Both the position numbers and the translations under genes were made by a program. Source: Deltaproteobacteria bacterium (GTDB taxonomy: Archaea; Thermoplasmatota; Poseidoniia; Poseidoniales; Poseidoniaceae). Taken from it: DNA of 56,342 nt. Shown piece by piece: positions 26,318-33,969 of the stretch. Each line of letters begins with the position of its first letter. Position 1 is the first letter of the stretch. The notes beneath the pieces were generated by a model. It worked only from the letters and a program-made list of their open reading frames with translations. It had not been told where the DNA came from and made no database searches. The DNA is taken from positions 1 through 56,342 of the forward strand of contig JAOMAZ010000007.1 of NCBI GenBank assembly GCA_028344335.1, read 5' to 3'.

Positions 26318-26599
26318 TCATTCCTCCTTATTTTCTTCATCTTCTTCTTTGCCCAACCCAATCGCCTTGGAGACACCACCAGCTACCGAACCCGCCACAT
26401 TACCAACGGTCTCGACACCTACTTTGGTGACTTCTCCTGCGGCATCGATCACCGCAGTTATTGCTCTTCCAGAACCAACTGCCAAATGGACAACAGTCTC
26501 TTCACCAGCGTTAACCAGTTCTTTGACAGCGGCTGTGAAATCATCAATCAGTGAACCAAGACCCTTGGCCACCTTGTCAACTGATTCTTTGCCGGACAT
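26318..26599 (-). CDS. Small Ala/Gly/Val-rich amphipathic protein, first gene of the cluster
   Basis: The 93-aa protein opens with a charged helical start (MSGKESVDKVAKGLGSLIDD). A long Ala/Gly/Val-rich amphipathic stretch follows (AVGSGRAITAVIDAAGEVTK, VETVGNVAGSVAGGVSKAIG), with a heptad-like spacing of small residues, and the tail is acidic (KEEDEENKEE). It resembles membrane-surface or phasin-like helices rather than an enzyme. It starts the run of five minus-strand genes ending at 24981. No family recognised. Confidence 0.75.
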   Translation of the reverse strand: MSGKESVDKVAKGLGSLIDDFTAAVKELVNAGEETVVHLAVGSGRAITAVIDAAGEVTKVGVETVGNVAGSVAGGVSKAIGLGKEEDEENKEE

Positions 26600-26670
26600 G
26601 ATTATCGCATGGGGCTAGAGCATATTAGGAGATGATGTTGTTTTTACCGGTTTTAAACACCCGCTATAAT

Positions 26671-27060
26671 TTAATCTGAAGGTAAGTAGAAAAAATGCTC
26701 AGGATAGTACCCCATATCAATTCCTAACTGTATAAATCTCCCAATATCACCGCGCAATAATTTGCCAGTTTCTGTAATATCATAATGCACTATTTGATGA
26801 CCGCCACGCCCCTTTTCCCCACTACTTATAGGCTCTAAGTACTCCTTTTGCACTAAAGAATCCAAATGTATTTTCAATTCTTTACGCTCAACACCAACAG
26901 CTCTTTCTATGCGCATCATTCGTCTTGTAGATGATTCTGCTTTCTGTTTTCTACTGAGATATAGAAGAATTCGATAAAGGGTGGTCGACAGATCTCGACG
27001 CTTTCGTAGTTTCTCCATTATTGGGGGAGAATAGACCGCATACTTTAGGAATTTGGTCAA
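26671..27060 (-). CDS. Winged-helix transcriptional regulator
   Basis: The 129-aa protein has a wHTH fold: LYRILLYLSRKQK, then MMRIERAVGVERKELKIHLDSLVQKEYLEPI and the wing GRGGHQIVHYDITETGKLL. The frame starts with TTG at 27060; the ATG at 27018 (MEKLRKRRD) is equally likely. It lies immediately upstream of the small-membrane-protein cluster on the same strand and divergent from the cupin, so it may control either. Target not known. Confidence 0.75.
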   Translation of the reverse strand: MTKFLKYAVYSPPIMEKLRKRRDLSTTLYRILLYLSRKQKAESSTRRMMRIERAVGVERKELKIHLDSLVQKEYLEPISSGEKGRGGHQIVHYDITETGKLLRGDIGRFIQLGIDMGYYPEHFFYLPSD

Positions 27061-27097
27061 TCAAAGATATCATCACCTGTAACCACTTGGCGAATTC

Positions 27098-27460
27098 ATG
27101 CCCTTCTGTGAGGACCTTAGCCCTTGGTTGAGTTGGAATGTTGACCGCGACTGGATAGATGAGAATGTTAAGTGGCGAGATTTTGGAACTGGAGTTCGAC
27201 TTGGCAAGTTGGCCAAAGAAGGCAATACCAGCCTAGTTCTCTACGATGTAGTTTCAGATGTTGATATCGAGGCCTTCATGCCACATAGTCATCCTGGTGG
27301 AGAAACCTATCTTGTTCTCGAAGGGGAAGTCTATGATGAGGATGGAACATATCCGCCTGGCTCGATAGTTTGGATGGATCCTGGCTCTACTCATACTCCA
27401 AAAACCAAAGGTCAGACCTTGATTTTGGTTTTATGGCCAGATGGCGTTAAGGCAGCCTGA
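27098..27460 (+). CDS. Cupin-domain protein (ChrR C-terminal-like)
   Basis: The 120-aa single-domain cupin has metal motif 1 HSHPGGETYLVLEGEV and motif 2 PPGSIVWMDPGSTHTPKTKG, giving two histidines plus a glutamate and a further histidine. The GGETYLVLEGEVYDE...YPPG arrangement is that of ChrR-type cupins, which sense oxidants or bind zinc. Its last 14 bp overlap the convergent AlkB-like gene, so the two are physically linked though not cotranscribed. Enzyme or sensor role undecided. Confidence 0.85.
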   Translation: MPFCEDLSPWLSWNVDRDWIDENVKWRDFGTGVRLGKLAKEGNTSLVLYDVVSDVDIEAFMPHSHPGGETYLVLEGEVYDEDGTYPPGSIVWMDPGSTHTPKTKGQTLILVLWPDGVKAA

Positions 27461-28442
27461 GCATTTCTTCTGGGATTCTATTCTTCATTAGACGTTTCCA
27501 AATTGGTGGTATTACACAAGGCCAAAAACAGGCATAATAACCACTTGGCAAAGTTGGTGATCCTTCGATTGGTTGTAATTTCCAAAACGGTAAACTAGCC
27601 TTCATATGGTGTGAAGGATGCCTCGTCAACTCCATCAGTGTCCATCGGCTCCACCTCGCTTCTGTCTGCCAAGAATGCATGTGAGTTTGTCTTTCTCCTT
27701 CACTTCTCCTCAAACCATAATGACGGAGGTAATTAACATATTCAAGCATTATAATTGAGACCGCACTGAAACCTATCCAAACGAACACCAACCACCAATT
27801 TAGTAATAATCCCATGCTAATGATTGCTACAATTTGAAGAAATAATCCGCGCAATGCTCGGTTTTGTCTAACTCCCAAGTCTGTCTTTACTGCAGACATA
27901 AATTGCCAAGGAACTGTCATCAGAAAATGCAAGTATAATCCCCTACTGGCTGGAGCGCTTGCTGCATCAGTTGGGGTTGCGACATCCTTGTGATGATTAT
28001 GATTATGTTCGATAGTAAAATGCGTGTAGTTACAAAGGAATAGAGTTATTCTTCCTAATTTCCATTTGAATGTGCCTAGTTTTCTATGTCCTAATTCATG
28101 AGCTGATATAATTCCTGATGCTCCACCAACAATTCCCGTTGAAAAGGTTGCCAGAAAAATTTGCCATGTAGGTCCATCTATCGCTGCTCTCCACAATAAT
28201 GCAATCAAGACCAAGGGAATAAATAAAGCATGTATAACAAGAATTGCTTCCATTACCCTCCCCGATTCGGGGGCAGGTTTTGGCTCATCATCTTCACCAA
28301 AAAGATAATCCAGTATTGGCCCTAAAATAAGAAATAATACAAGGCCTAGACCCATCCACCAAGTTCCCACATAAAGTGTAATCAACACTGAAATTGGAAT
28401 GACAAAACCGAGCAGATACTTTGACCAATGCTCGGACTTCAT
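27447..28442 (-). CDS. AlkB-type integral-membrane di-iron hydroxylase (alkane 1-monooxygenase-like)
   Basis: The 331-aa multi-pass protein has the full histidine set of the AlkB family. These are HELGHR (115-120), EHNHNHH (145-151) followed by KDVATPTDAASA, NYLRHYGL (237-244, the HYG motif) and LTRHPSHHMKA (272-282). The six or so hydrophobic helices are arranged as in alkane hydroxylases, which add oxygen to terminal carbons of alkanes or alkyl chains with rubredoxin as donor. No rubredoxin gene is in the window. Two tiny ORFs lie directly upstream on the same strand. The HYG motif argues for AlkB over plain fatty-acid desaturases. The true substrate is unknown. Confidence 0.85.
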   Translation of the reverse strand: MKSEHWSKYLLGFVIPISVLITLYVGTWWMGLGLVLFLILGPILDYLFGEDDEPKPAPESGRVMEAILVIHALFIPLVLIALLWRAAIDGPTWQIFLATFSTGIVGGASGIISAHELGHRKLGTFKWKLGRITLFLCNYTHFTIEHNHNHHKDVATPTDAASAPASRGLYLHFLMTVPWQFMSAVKTDLGVRQNRALRGLFLQIVAIISMGLLLNWWLVFVWIGFSAVSIIMLEYVNYLRHYGLRRSEGERQTHMHSWQTEARWSRWTLMELTRHPSHHMKASLPFWKLQPIEGSPTLPSGYYACFWPCVIPPIWKRLMKNRIPEEMLRLP

Positions 28443-28458
28443 GCTGGCCTGTAAGGGT

Positions 28459-28587
28459 TCAAGTCTTTAGGCGTCGCCTACTTAGAGATAGGAAAATATC
28501 CTTTAAAGAACGCTTAGCAAAAATTCCGTTTCGATATTTTTGAGATTCCAATACCTCAACTATGTAAGTATCGAGATAGTCATCCAT
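28459..28587 (-). CDS. Candidate small protein (42 aa) upstream of the AlkB-like gene
   Basis: Hand translation from the ATG at 28587 gives MDDYLDTYIVEVLESQKYRN, then a basic C-terminus (SLSRRRLKT). GGAGGAGAT lies 4 bases before the ATG, one of the strongest Shine-Dalgarno sequences in the window. The stop is 16 bp before the AlkB start. It has no CxxC pairs, so it is not a rubredoxin. Support is RBS and spacing only. Confidence 0.5.
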   Translation of the reverse strand: MDDYLDTYIVEVLESQKYRNGIFAKRSLKDIFLSLSRRRLKT

Positions 28588-28727
28588 TAAAATCTCCTCC
28601 TGTTGAGATTTACTTTATCTCTAAACCTACTGCTGCTAATATTTCCTCTACACAAAGTAATGCCCTCCATCCAGAATCCTTTCACCTTGTTAATCATGCT
28701 TTTTTCAGTCGCTTCTTGTTCTTGCAT
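28587..28727 (-). CDS. Candidate small protein (46 aa), coupled to the 42-aa ORF
   Basis: Hand translation from the ATG at 28727 gives MQEQEATEKSMINKVKGFWM and a basic end (NLNRRRF). Its TAA overlaps the next ATG as TAATG, and an AGGTG motif lies 5 bases before its own ATG. It could be the first gene of a small-ORF-AlkB transcript. Codon evidence is thin. Confidence 0.4.
   Translation of the reverse strand: MQEQEATEKSMINKVKGFWMEGITLCRGNISSSRFRDKVNLNRRRF
28592..28600 (-). promoter_or_regulatory. Strong Shine-Dalgarno of the 42-aa ORF
   Basis: On the minus strand GGAGGAGAT is followed after TTTA by ATG. It is complementary to the archaeal 16S 3' end and lies within the upstream 46-aa ORF. Confidence 0.6.
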
Positions 28728-28843
28728 CTAAACACCTAAGCCGCTACGCTCGTTATCCATTGTGCGTCTGGTCCTATATGTAAGAAGGAGTGAAAACACA
28801 CACACTCAGATGTTTTAATTGCATTAAGTGTTTTTGAATACAC

Positions 28844-30934
28844 CTAACTAGTCACGATTGGAAGGAAGGCGTTTGCGGCCTTTTCTGCGGCGTTTGCGAC
28901 ATCATCAAGTCTTTGTAATACACGATACATATGCATTGCACCGAGTGGATCATCATCACCTTCTGAGAATACGAATGCGGCTGCTTCTCGCTCTGCTTCA
29001 TCAGCTTCATGTTCTAACTCATTGACTACCTTGATCATCTCCATCAAAGTTTGTTGCTCTTTCTTTGAGAAAGCAGAGTATGCTAAGTCTTTGAGAATTT
29101 CAACTGTGTCTTCGTATACCTTGACGGTTTCTGCGACCTTTTCAGCATGGATTTGAACCAGTTCTCTGGCCCTATCATTATCATAAAGAGGCCGGAATGA
29201 AAGTTGTTCAGCAACATTTTGAGCATAGTCTGCAATTCTATCTTGTCGGGAAATCATGTGTAAGAAAGTCTCCTTACTGAATGCCATACGCACACCTGCC
29301 ATCGATTCACGGGTCTTTGTCTTCAATTTGTCCGCCTTCAATTCAGCATCTTGCGTAGCTTTGATTTCCTTTGATGGGTCTTCTCCCTTTACTGCCATAG
29401 AGACTGCTGCCAGCATGTGGTTGACTGTTTCCTCAACTGCTGCTGCGTGTTCGTGGAAGAGGTCAAGGATGCTTCCACCTTCTCCATCCTCTCCAACAGG
29501 AGTCTCATCCTGCACTATTGGTACTGGTTCTACTGCTGGCTCATCACGACGCATCACGTAAATGACGCCAACTGCTGAGAGTATCAGAACGATAACAACG
29601 TTAACTCCTGAACCTGCGAAGAGGACGTATAGAATAACTGCACCAATTCCCGCGAAAGGAAGGCTGACAACCCAACTTCCAGCAATTTTTGCAAAGACCT
29701 TGAAATCAACAGCTGAAGCACCTCCAGCTAAACCGACTCCTACGACTGCGCCAACAAGAGTATGAGTAGTTGAGATTGGTACAGCCAAGAATGGCATCGA
29801 GAAAATGAGAACTGTTGTTGCTGCACCGAATTCCGCTGCGAATCCACGTGAAGGAGTGATATGGGTGATTTTCTTTCCAATGGTATCCATTACTTTGTAG
29901 CCCCAAGTTGCTACACCAATAGTGATTCCAATACCACCCAAAAGCAGCAAACCTAGTGGAACCTCGACACCATCTTTAGACAATGTACCATCTGCTGAAG
30001 TTGAGATATCCCAAATAGCAGCCATTGGCCCTATTGCGTTAGCAACATCGTTTGCACCGTGTGCAAAAGCAACATAACAAGCAGTAATGATTTGTAGCCA
30101 GATGAAGACTCTCTCCATTCCCGCATAGCCTTTTTCTTTGAATTCATATTTACGCAAAGCAGCAGCCATAACAAGACTGGCTAAGGTACCAATTGCTATT
30201 GCAACGAGTATACTATTGAGTGGAATCCAGGCTGAATCTGAAAGAGGGTTGAAGGAACCATTTTCTTTTTCAGGTAGCCACTTTGAAGAATCGATTATTC
30301 CTTTGGAATCTAAATTCTTAAAGAAACCTTTCAGTGCTTTGAACTGAAGTGCAAGACCTAGAACTGCAAAGGTTGGGAAAGCAAGCAAAGGCGCTAGGGT
30401 GCGAGTTCTTTGAAGTGGTTCTTCATGCTCCATAATCAATTTCTTGATAGCATAGAATGTAAGGAAAGCAAGAAAACCACCAAGCATTGGTGAAATTACC
30501 CAGCTAAGAACTATTTCAGAAACTTTACCCCAGTTAACAGATGATGGCTGAATAAATAATCCAACACCAATTACGCCTCCAACAATACTGTGAGTCGTTG
30601 AAACTGGAAGGCCCATCTTAGTTGCTAAAGTTAACCAAATAGCTGCTGCTAATAATGCAGCCATGAACCCATACATCAATTTCTGACTCAAGTCCCTGCT
30701 GAAATCATCGCCACCAAAATCCAATACGCCCTTGCGTATGGTATCGGTAACGTGGCTACCAAAGAAAACTGCGCCAAGGAATTCAAAGATAGCGGCAACA
30801 AGAATTGCGCGCTTCAATGTTAGAGCCCCAGAACCAACACTGGTGCCCATAGCATTAGCAACATCATTCGCTCCGATATTCCATGCCATATAGGCAGCAA
30901 TAACCATGGCTGCGATGAGGACCAGTTCCCACAT
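28844..30934 (-). CDS. PiT-family phosphate transporter fused to a PhoU-like domain
   Basis: The 696-aa membrane protein has both duplicated PiT signatures, GANDVANAMG at 21-30 and GANDVANAIG near 293-302, plus VSTTHSIVGGVIGVG and ISTTHTLVGAVVGVG in the two halves. PiT proteins are low-affinity, ion-driven phosphate carriers. After the last helix (about residue 460) a helical PhoU/DUF47-like domain follows (MISRQDRIADYAQNVAEQL, VNELEHEADEAEREAAAFVF). Such domains usually occur as a separate gene regulating PiT, so the fusion ties control to transport. The start codon lies 22 bp from a tandem-repeat array. Confidence 0.93.
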   Translation of the reverse strand: MWELVLIAAMVIAAYMAWNIGANDVANAMGTSVGSGALTLKRAILVAAIFEFLGAVFFGSHVTDTIRKGVLDFGGDDFSRDLSQKLMYGFMAALLAAAIWLTLATKMGLPVSTTHSIVGGVIGVGLFIQPSSVNWGKVSEIVLSWVISPMLGGFLAFLTFYAIKKLIMEHEEPLQRTRTLAPLLAFPTFAVLGLALQFKALKGFFKNLDSKGIIDSSKWLPEKENGSFNPLSDSAWIPLNSILVAIAIGTLASLVMAAALRKYEFKEKGYAGMERVFIWLQIITACYVAFAHGANDVANAIGPMAAIWDISTSADGTLSKDGVEVPLGLLLLGGIGITIGVATWGYKVMDTIGKKITHITPSRGFAAEFGAATTVLIFSMPFLAVPISTTHTLVGAVVGVGLAGGASAVDFKVFAKIAGSWVVSLPFAGIGAVILYVLFAGSGVNVVIVLILSAVGVIYVMRRDEPAVEPVPIVQDETPVGEDGEGGSILDLFHEHAAAVEETVNHMLAAVSMAVKGEDPSKEIKATQDAELKADKLKTKTRESMAGVRMAFSKETFLHMISRQDRIADYAQNVAEQLSFRPLYDNDRARELVQIHAEKVAETVKVYEDTVEILKDLAYSAFSKKEQQTLMEMIKVVNELEHEADEAEREAAAFVFSEGDDDPLGAMHMYRVLQRLDDVANAAEKAANAFLPIVTS

Positions 30935-30956
30935 GTTTCGCGGCTACAGTAATTAG

Positions 30957-31050
30957 TATATGATTATACGGGGGATGAATTATATGATTATACGGGAATG
31001 AATTATATGATTATACGGGAATGAATTATATGATTATACGGGGGATGAAT
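30957..31050. repeat. Four tandem 23/24-bp repeats upstream of the phosphate transporter
   Basis: Units are 30957-30980 (24 bp), 30981-31003 (23), 31004-31026 (23) and 31027-31050 (24). The consensus is TATATGATTATACGGG(GG)ATGAAT; outer copies have GGGGGATGAAT and inner ones GGGAATGAAT. The array begins 23 bp upstream of the PiT start codon and 132 bp from taw1. Each unit contains TATA-like TTATA/TATAAT cores. The roughly two-turn period fits cooperative binding of a regulator on one DNA face. It overlaps the expected PiT promoter. Operator role inferred. Confidence 0.85.
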
Positions 31051-31181
31051 TATATATTTTTACTCAAATTTAATCTAATTCTTGTTAATTATTGAATCGG
31101 CGCATTGAAAACCAAATCTAAAATCCACAATCTATCCCGAGCCAGCCCCCCTGAGGAATCTGGGCTCAAGGACGTGAAAAC

Positions 31182-32186
31182 ATGGGAATGGATCCATTAT
31201 TGAAAGCAACTTTGCAGAAACAACGTTACCACATCGTCGGCGAACACGGCGGAGTCAAAACTTGCCATTGGACCAAGGAAAGCCTACTTCGTGATAGACA
31301 ATGTTACAAAGGTAAATTCTACGGTATCGCAAGCCATAGTTGCTTACAAATGAGTCCTGTTGTCGACCAATGCAACCTTGCCTGCACATATTGTTGGCGC
31401 GAACCACACATGGATAGCCTCGAGTTGGCAGACCAAGACCCATTGGATATGCTCTACGAAAGCGTGAGGGCACAAAGAAGGTTACTTACTGGGTATGGCG
31501 GTAATGACAAAGTCAACCCAGCTAAATTCCAAGAAGCCCAGAATCCAATGCATGTTGCTATTTCGTTAAATGGAGAGCCAACTCTTTACAGCAGATTAGG
31601 AGAATATATCGAATTATGCCATAAGCATGGCATGACAACAATGCTGGTGACAAATGGAACCTTACCCAAAGCAATTGAGAATCTCGACACCTTGCCTACT
31701 CAACTCTACGTCAGTGTCGATGCTCCCAACAAACAAGTCTTCGACAAGATTTGCAAACCAAAGTGGGGCGCAGCAGCCTGGGAAAAGGTTGAGCAGACAA
31801 TTGACTTACTACCAAGCCTCGATACCAGAATTGTTTGTCGCCATACTTTAGTCAAAGGTGAGAACATGGCAAAAGAGCATATCGCTCAATATGCCTCAAT
31901 CGATAATCGTGCTGACCCTGATTTCATTGAATGCAAGGGTTATGTCTTTGTTGGACATAGTCGAGAAGTGATGACCATTGAGAATATGCCAAGACATGAA
32001 GAAATAATGGAATTCGCGGGCACCCTTGCGCCTATGGTCGACCGGAAAGTGTTAGATGATTCACCTCCAAGTCGGGTTGCTTTGGTTGGAAGAGAAATAA
32101 TTCCTATACCAATTCCTGAGCAAACAATGTTTTTCCCTGAAAACTTGGGGATTGCTAAGCCAATCAAACATCTGCCGATGGCATAA
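31182..32186 (+). CDS. taw1: 4-demethylwyosine synthase Taw1 (TYW1 family, radical SAM)
   Basis: Taw1 condenses pyruvate carbons onto N1-methylguanosine-37 of tRNA-Phe to make the tricyclic imidazopurine. The radical-SAM cluster cysteines are C64, C68 and C71 (CNLACTYC). A second cluster is marked by C28, C41 and C54, with the same 13-residue spacing as characterised archaeal Taw1. Other hallmarks are CYKGKFYGI, CLQMSP, ISLNGEPTLY and LYVSVDAPN. It is divergent from the phosphate transporter, with the repeat array between. The next pathway enzyme, Taw2, is 18 kb away in this window. Confidence 0.95.
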   Translation: MGMDPLLKATLQKQRYHIVGEHGGVKTCHWTKESLLRDRQCYKGKFYGIASHSCLQMSPVVDQCNLACTYCWREPHMDSLELADQDPLDMLYESVRAQRRLLTGYGGNDKVNPAKFQEAQNPMHVAISLNGEPTLYSRLGEYIELCHKHGMTTMLVTNGTLPKAIENLDTLPTQLYVSVDAPNKQVFDKICKPKWGAAAWEKVEQTIDLLPSLDTRIVCRHTLVKGENMAKEHIAQYASIDNRADPDFIECKGYVFVGHSREVMTIENMPRHEEIMEFAGTLAPMVDRKVLDDSPPSRVALVGREIIPIPIPEQTMFFPENLGIAKPIKHLPMA

Positions 32187-32225
32187 TGCGACAGTTTTGT
32201 TTGGTATTGTATACGACAACTTGGT

Positions 32226-32873
32226 ATGCTAACATCTCTTCCTCATATACTAGCGAGCGGAAGTTGGACTTTGATGGCAACCGGAATTGGAAACCTAATA
32301 ATGGCGCTGATACTGGCGCTTGGAGGCTCAGCAGGAGTCGTCGCAATTGACGATGCAATGCCAGAGGATAAGCCCAGTATCGAAGAAAGACTGACCGTAA
32401 AAAGTGAGAAGCTAGAAGTGAAACTTGATCTCATTGATGCTTGTCGAGATTGGTACAACTGCACTGTAGATAATGCAACTCTCGATGATTATGAAGCACA
32501 TATTAGCGAGAAATTAGTGCGAATCAATTCTTGCCTGGCTGATTATGTGAACTGCACCCTTGATGATTTGAAGAAAGAACATGATGCTGACAAAGCAAAC
32601 ATGACTTTTGAAGAGAAGATCGAAAACAGAACTTCACGCACCGCAGATAACCTACAGATGGTAGAAGCCTGCCGAAACGTCGATGATTGTGATATCGACG
32701 AGGAAACTTTGGATCGCATCGAGGAGAAACTCGAGAAGAGGTCTGACAAACTTGAGCGTTGTTCGCAAGACCTCGATAAGTGTGAAGAGAAGCACAAGGA
32801 AAGAAAGCACAAGCGCATGAATAAAGTGAAGCATAAAGTTCGCAAGCACATGGATAAACAAGAGACCGTTTAA
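32226..32873 (+). CDS. Exported or anchored helical protein with a duplicated four-cysteine module
   Basis: The 215-aa protein has an N-terminal hydrophobic segment (GIGNLIMALILALGGSAGVVA; the ATG at 32274 is an alternative start) and then two 76-residue repeats. Cysteines fall at 73, 79, 103 and 110, then 149, 155, 179 and 186: every position is exactly 76 apart. Each repeat has CxxxxxC and, 30 residues on, CxxxxxxC on paired helices (KLDLIDAC..., LVRINSC...). This suggests disulfide-pinned helical hairpins outside the membrane. The C-terminus is Lys/His/Arg-rich (KERKHKRMNKVKHKVRKHM). No family recognised. Confidence 0.78.
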   Translation: MLTSLPHILASGSWTLMATGIGNLIMALILALGGSAGVVAIDDAMPEDKPSIEERLTVKSEKLEVKLDLIDACRDWYNCTVDNATLDDYEAHISEKLVRINSCLADYVNCTLDDLKKEHDADKANMTFEEKIENRTSRTADNLQMVEACRNVDDCDIDEETLDRIEEKLEKRSDKLERCSQDLDKCEEKHKERKHKRMNKVKHKVRKHMDKQETV

Positions 32874-32898
32874 TGCCATAAGTCGTTTCGGATAAATC

Positions 32899-33969
32899 AT
32901 GGTCCGTGATGTTCTCCTCGCTCGAGGCGGTGCTTCTGGCGCTGCCTCGGGCTTGGGACGTGCTCATCATGACCTCGTTAAAGCACTAGATTCGGATAAA
33001 ATCGAAGGTTATGCAGTAGGCGGGGTCATCGAGCATGAATTGGGTGGAAATCCAGCAACACGTATCAATCGACGTTGGCGCAGTCATCCAAAGCGTGTTC
33101 GGAACTCCTTGCCGATGATGGACCTATTGCATATCACTGATCAGGAACAAGCTCACCTTATTCCTGAAAACTGTCCAATCCCTGTTTCAGTAACTGTCCA
33201 CGACCTCTTTCATCTCTTTCCTAGAGTTGCTGAGGGGGTTGAAGTCGGAGAACAAAAACCTGGAAAAGTCAGAATGAAGGACCTCGAAAAGTTGCGTGCA
33301 GGCTTAGCAAGATCTGATCTTTTAATTTGCGATTCTAATACCACTTTGATGGAAGTAAAGGAACACTTTCCCGATGTCAACAGTGTTTGCGTTCCCCTCG
33401 GGTTAGCTCTTGAAGAGAGAAGCCCCGAAAGTAATCCACTTTCAAAACCAACTTGGTTGGAGGATGAAGGAAAACATCTGTTATTGGTAGGTTCAGAAGA
33501 GCCTCGCAAGCGTCTTGATTTCGCAATTCGTGCATGTAGGGGGCTCTCTGGAGTTATTCTACACAAGATTGGTGCAGAATCAAATTCTGATGCTGAGAAG
33601 CAACTGAAGGCGCTGGCTGCTGCCCATGGTGTTGACCTGCGTTGGCAGGGGCGAGTATCGGAAGGTGAATTACAGGCCGCTTGGCAACATGCTGATGGCT
33701 TGTTATTCCCCAGCATTGCCGAAGGGTTTGGTTATCCGCCATTGGAAGCGATGGCAGGTGGATGTAGGGTATTGGTGGCTGATGTTGGTTCTGCAAATGA
33801 GATTCCATTAACTGCTTCTTTGCTTCCTGTGGATAATGTGATGGCTTGGAATCGGGCAATCAAAGAATTACCAACTGGGCGTTGTCCAGAATCCCTGAAA
33901 AGGGCTGAGGAATTTTCATCGCAAAAGTTTGCTCAAAATATGGCAAAAGCATTTGATAGTTTATTTTGA
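32899..33969 (+). CDS. Glycosyltransferase family 4 (GT-B)
   Basis: The 356-aa GT-B enzyme has an N-terminal acceptor domain beginning VRDVLLARGGASGAASGLGRA (shown in part), the inter-domain VTVHDLFHLFPR, and a GT4 C-terminal domain with LLLVGSEEPRKRLDFAI, RWQGRVSEGELQAAWQ and FPSIAEGFGYPPLEAMAGG. The E(x7)E donor site is intact. It ends exactly one base before the convergent GDP-mannose 4,6-dehydratase stop. A mannosyl- or deoxyhexosyltransferase role is plausible from that neighbour. Acceptor unknown. Confidence 0.88.
   Translation: MVRDVLLARGGASGAASGLGRAHHDLVKALDSDKIEGYAVGGVIEHELGGNPATRINRRWRSHPKRVRNSLPMMDLLHITDQEQAHLIPENCPIPVSVTVHDLFHLFPRVAEGVEVGEQKPGKVRMKDLEKLRAGLARSDLLICDSNTTLMEVKEHFPDVNSVCVPLGLALEERSPESNPLSKPTWLEDEGKHLLLVGSEEPRKRLDFAIRACRGLSGVILHKIGAESNSDAEKQLKALAAAHGVDLRWQGRVSEGELQAAWQHADGLLFPSIAEGFGYPPLEAMAGGCRVLVADVGSANEIPLTASLLPVDNVMAWNRAIKELPTGRCPESLKRAEEFSSQKFAQNMAKAFDSLF

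Larger units (their letters stand above)
28443..28843. other. Intergenic stretch between the AlkB-like and PiT genes
   Basis: This 401-bp gap holds the two small minus-strand ORFs described separately (28459-28727). The remaining part (28728-28843) is AT-rich, and I see no further gene in it. Confidence 0.6.

Noticed and set aside
30957-31050. Possible CRISPR array
   Set aside because: The 23/24-bp units are directly adjacent with no spacers, so this is a plain tandem repeat.
32524-32970. Long minus-strand ORFs opposite the cysteine-repeat protein
   Set aside because: The plus-strand protein has an exact 76-residue duplication, so the antisense frames (Ser/Cys-rich) are shadows.
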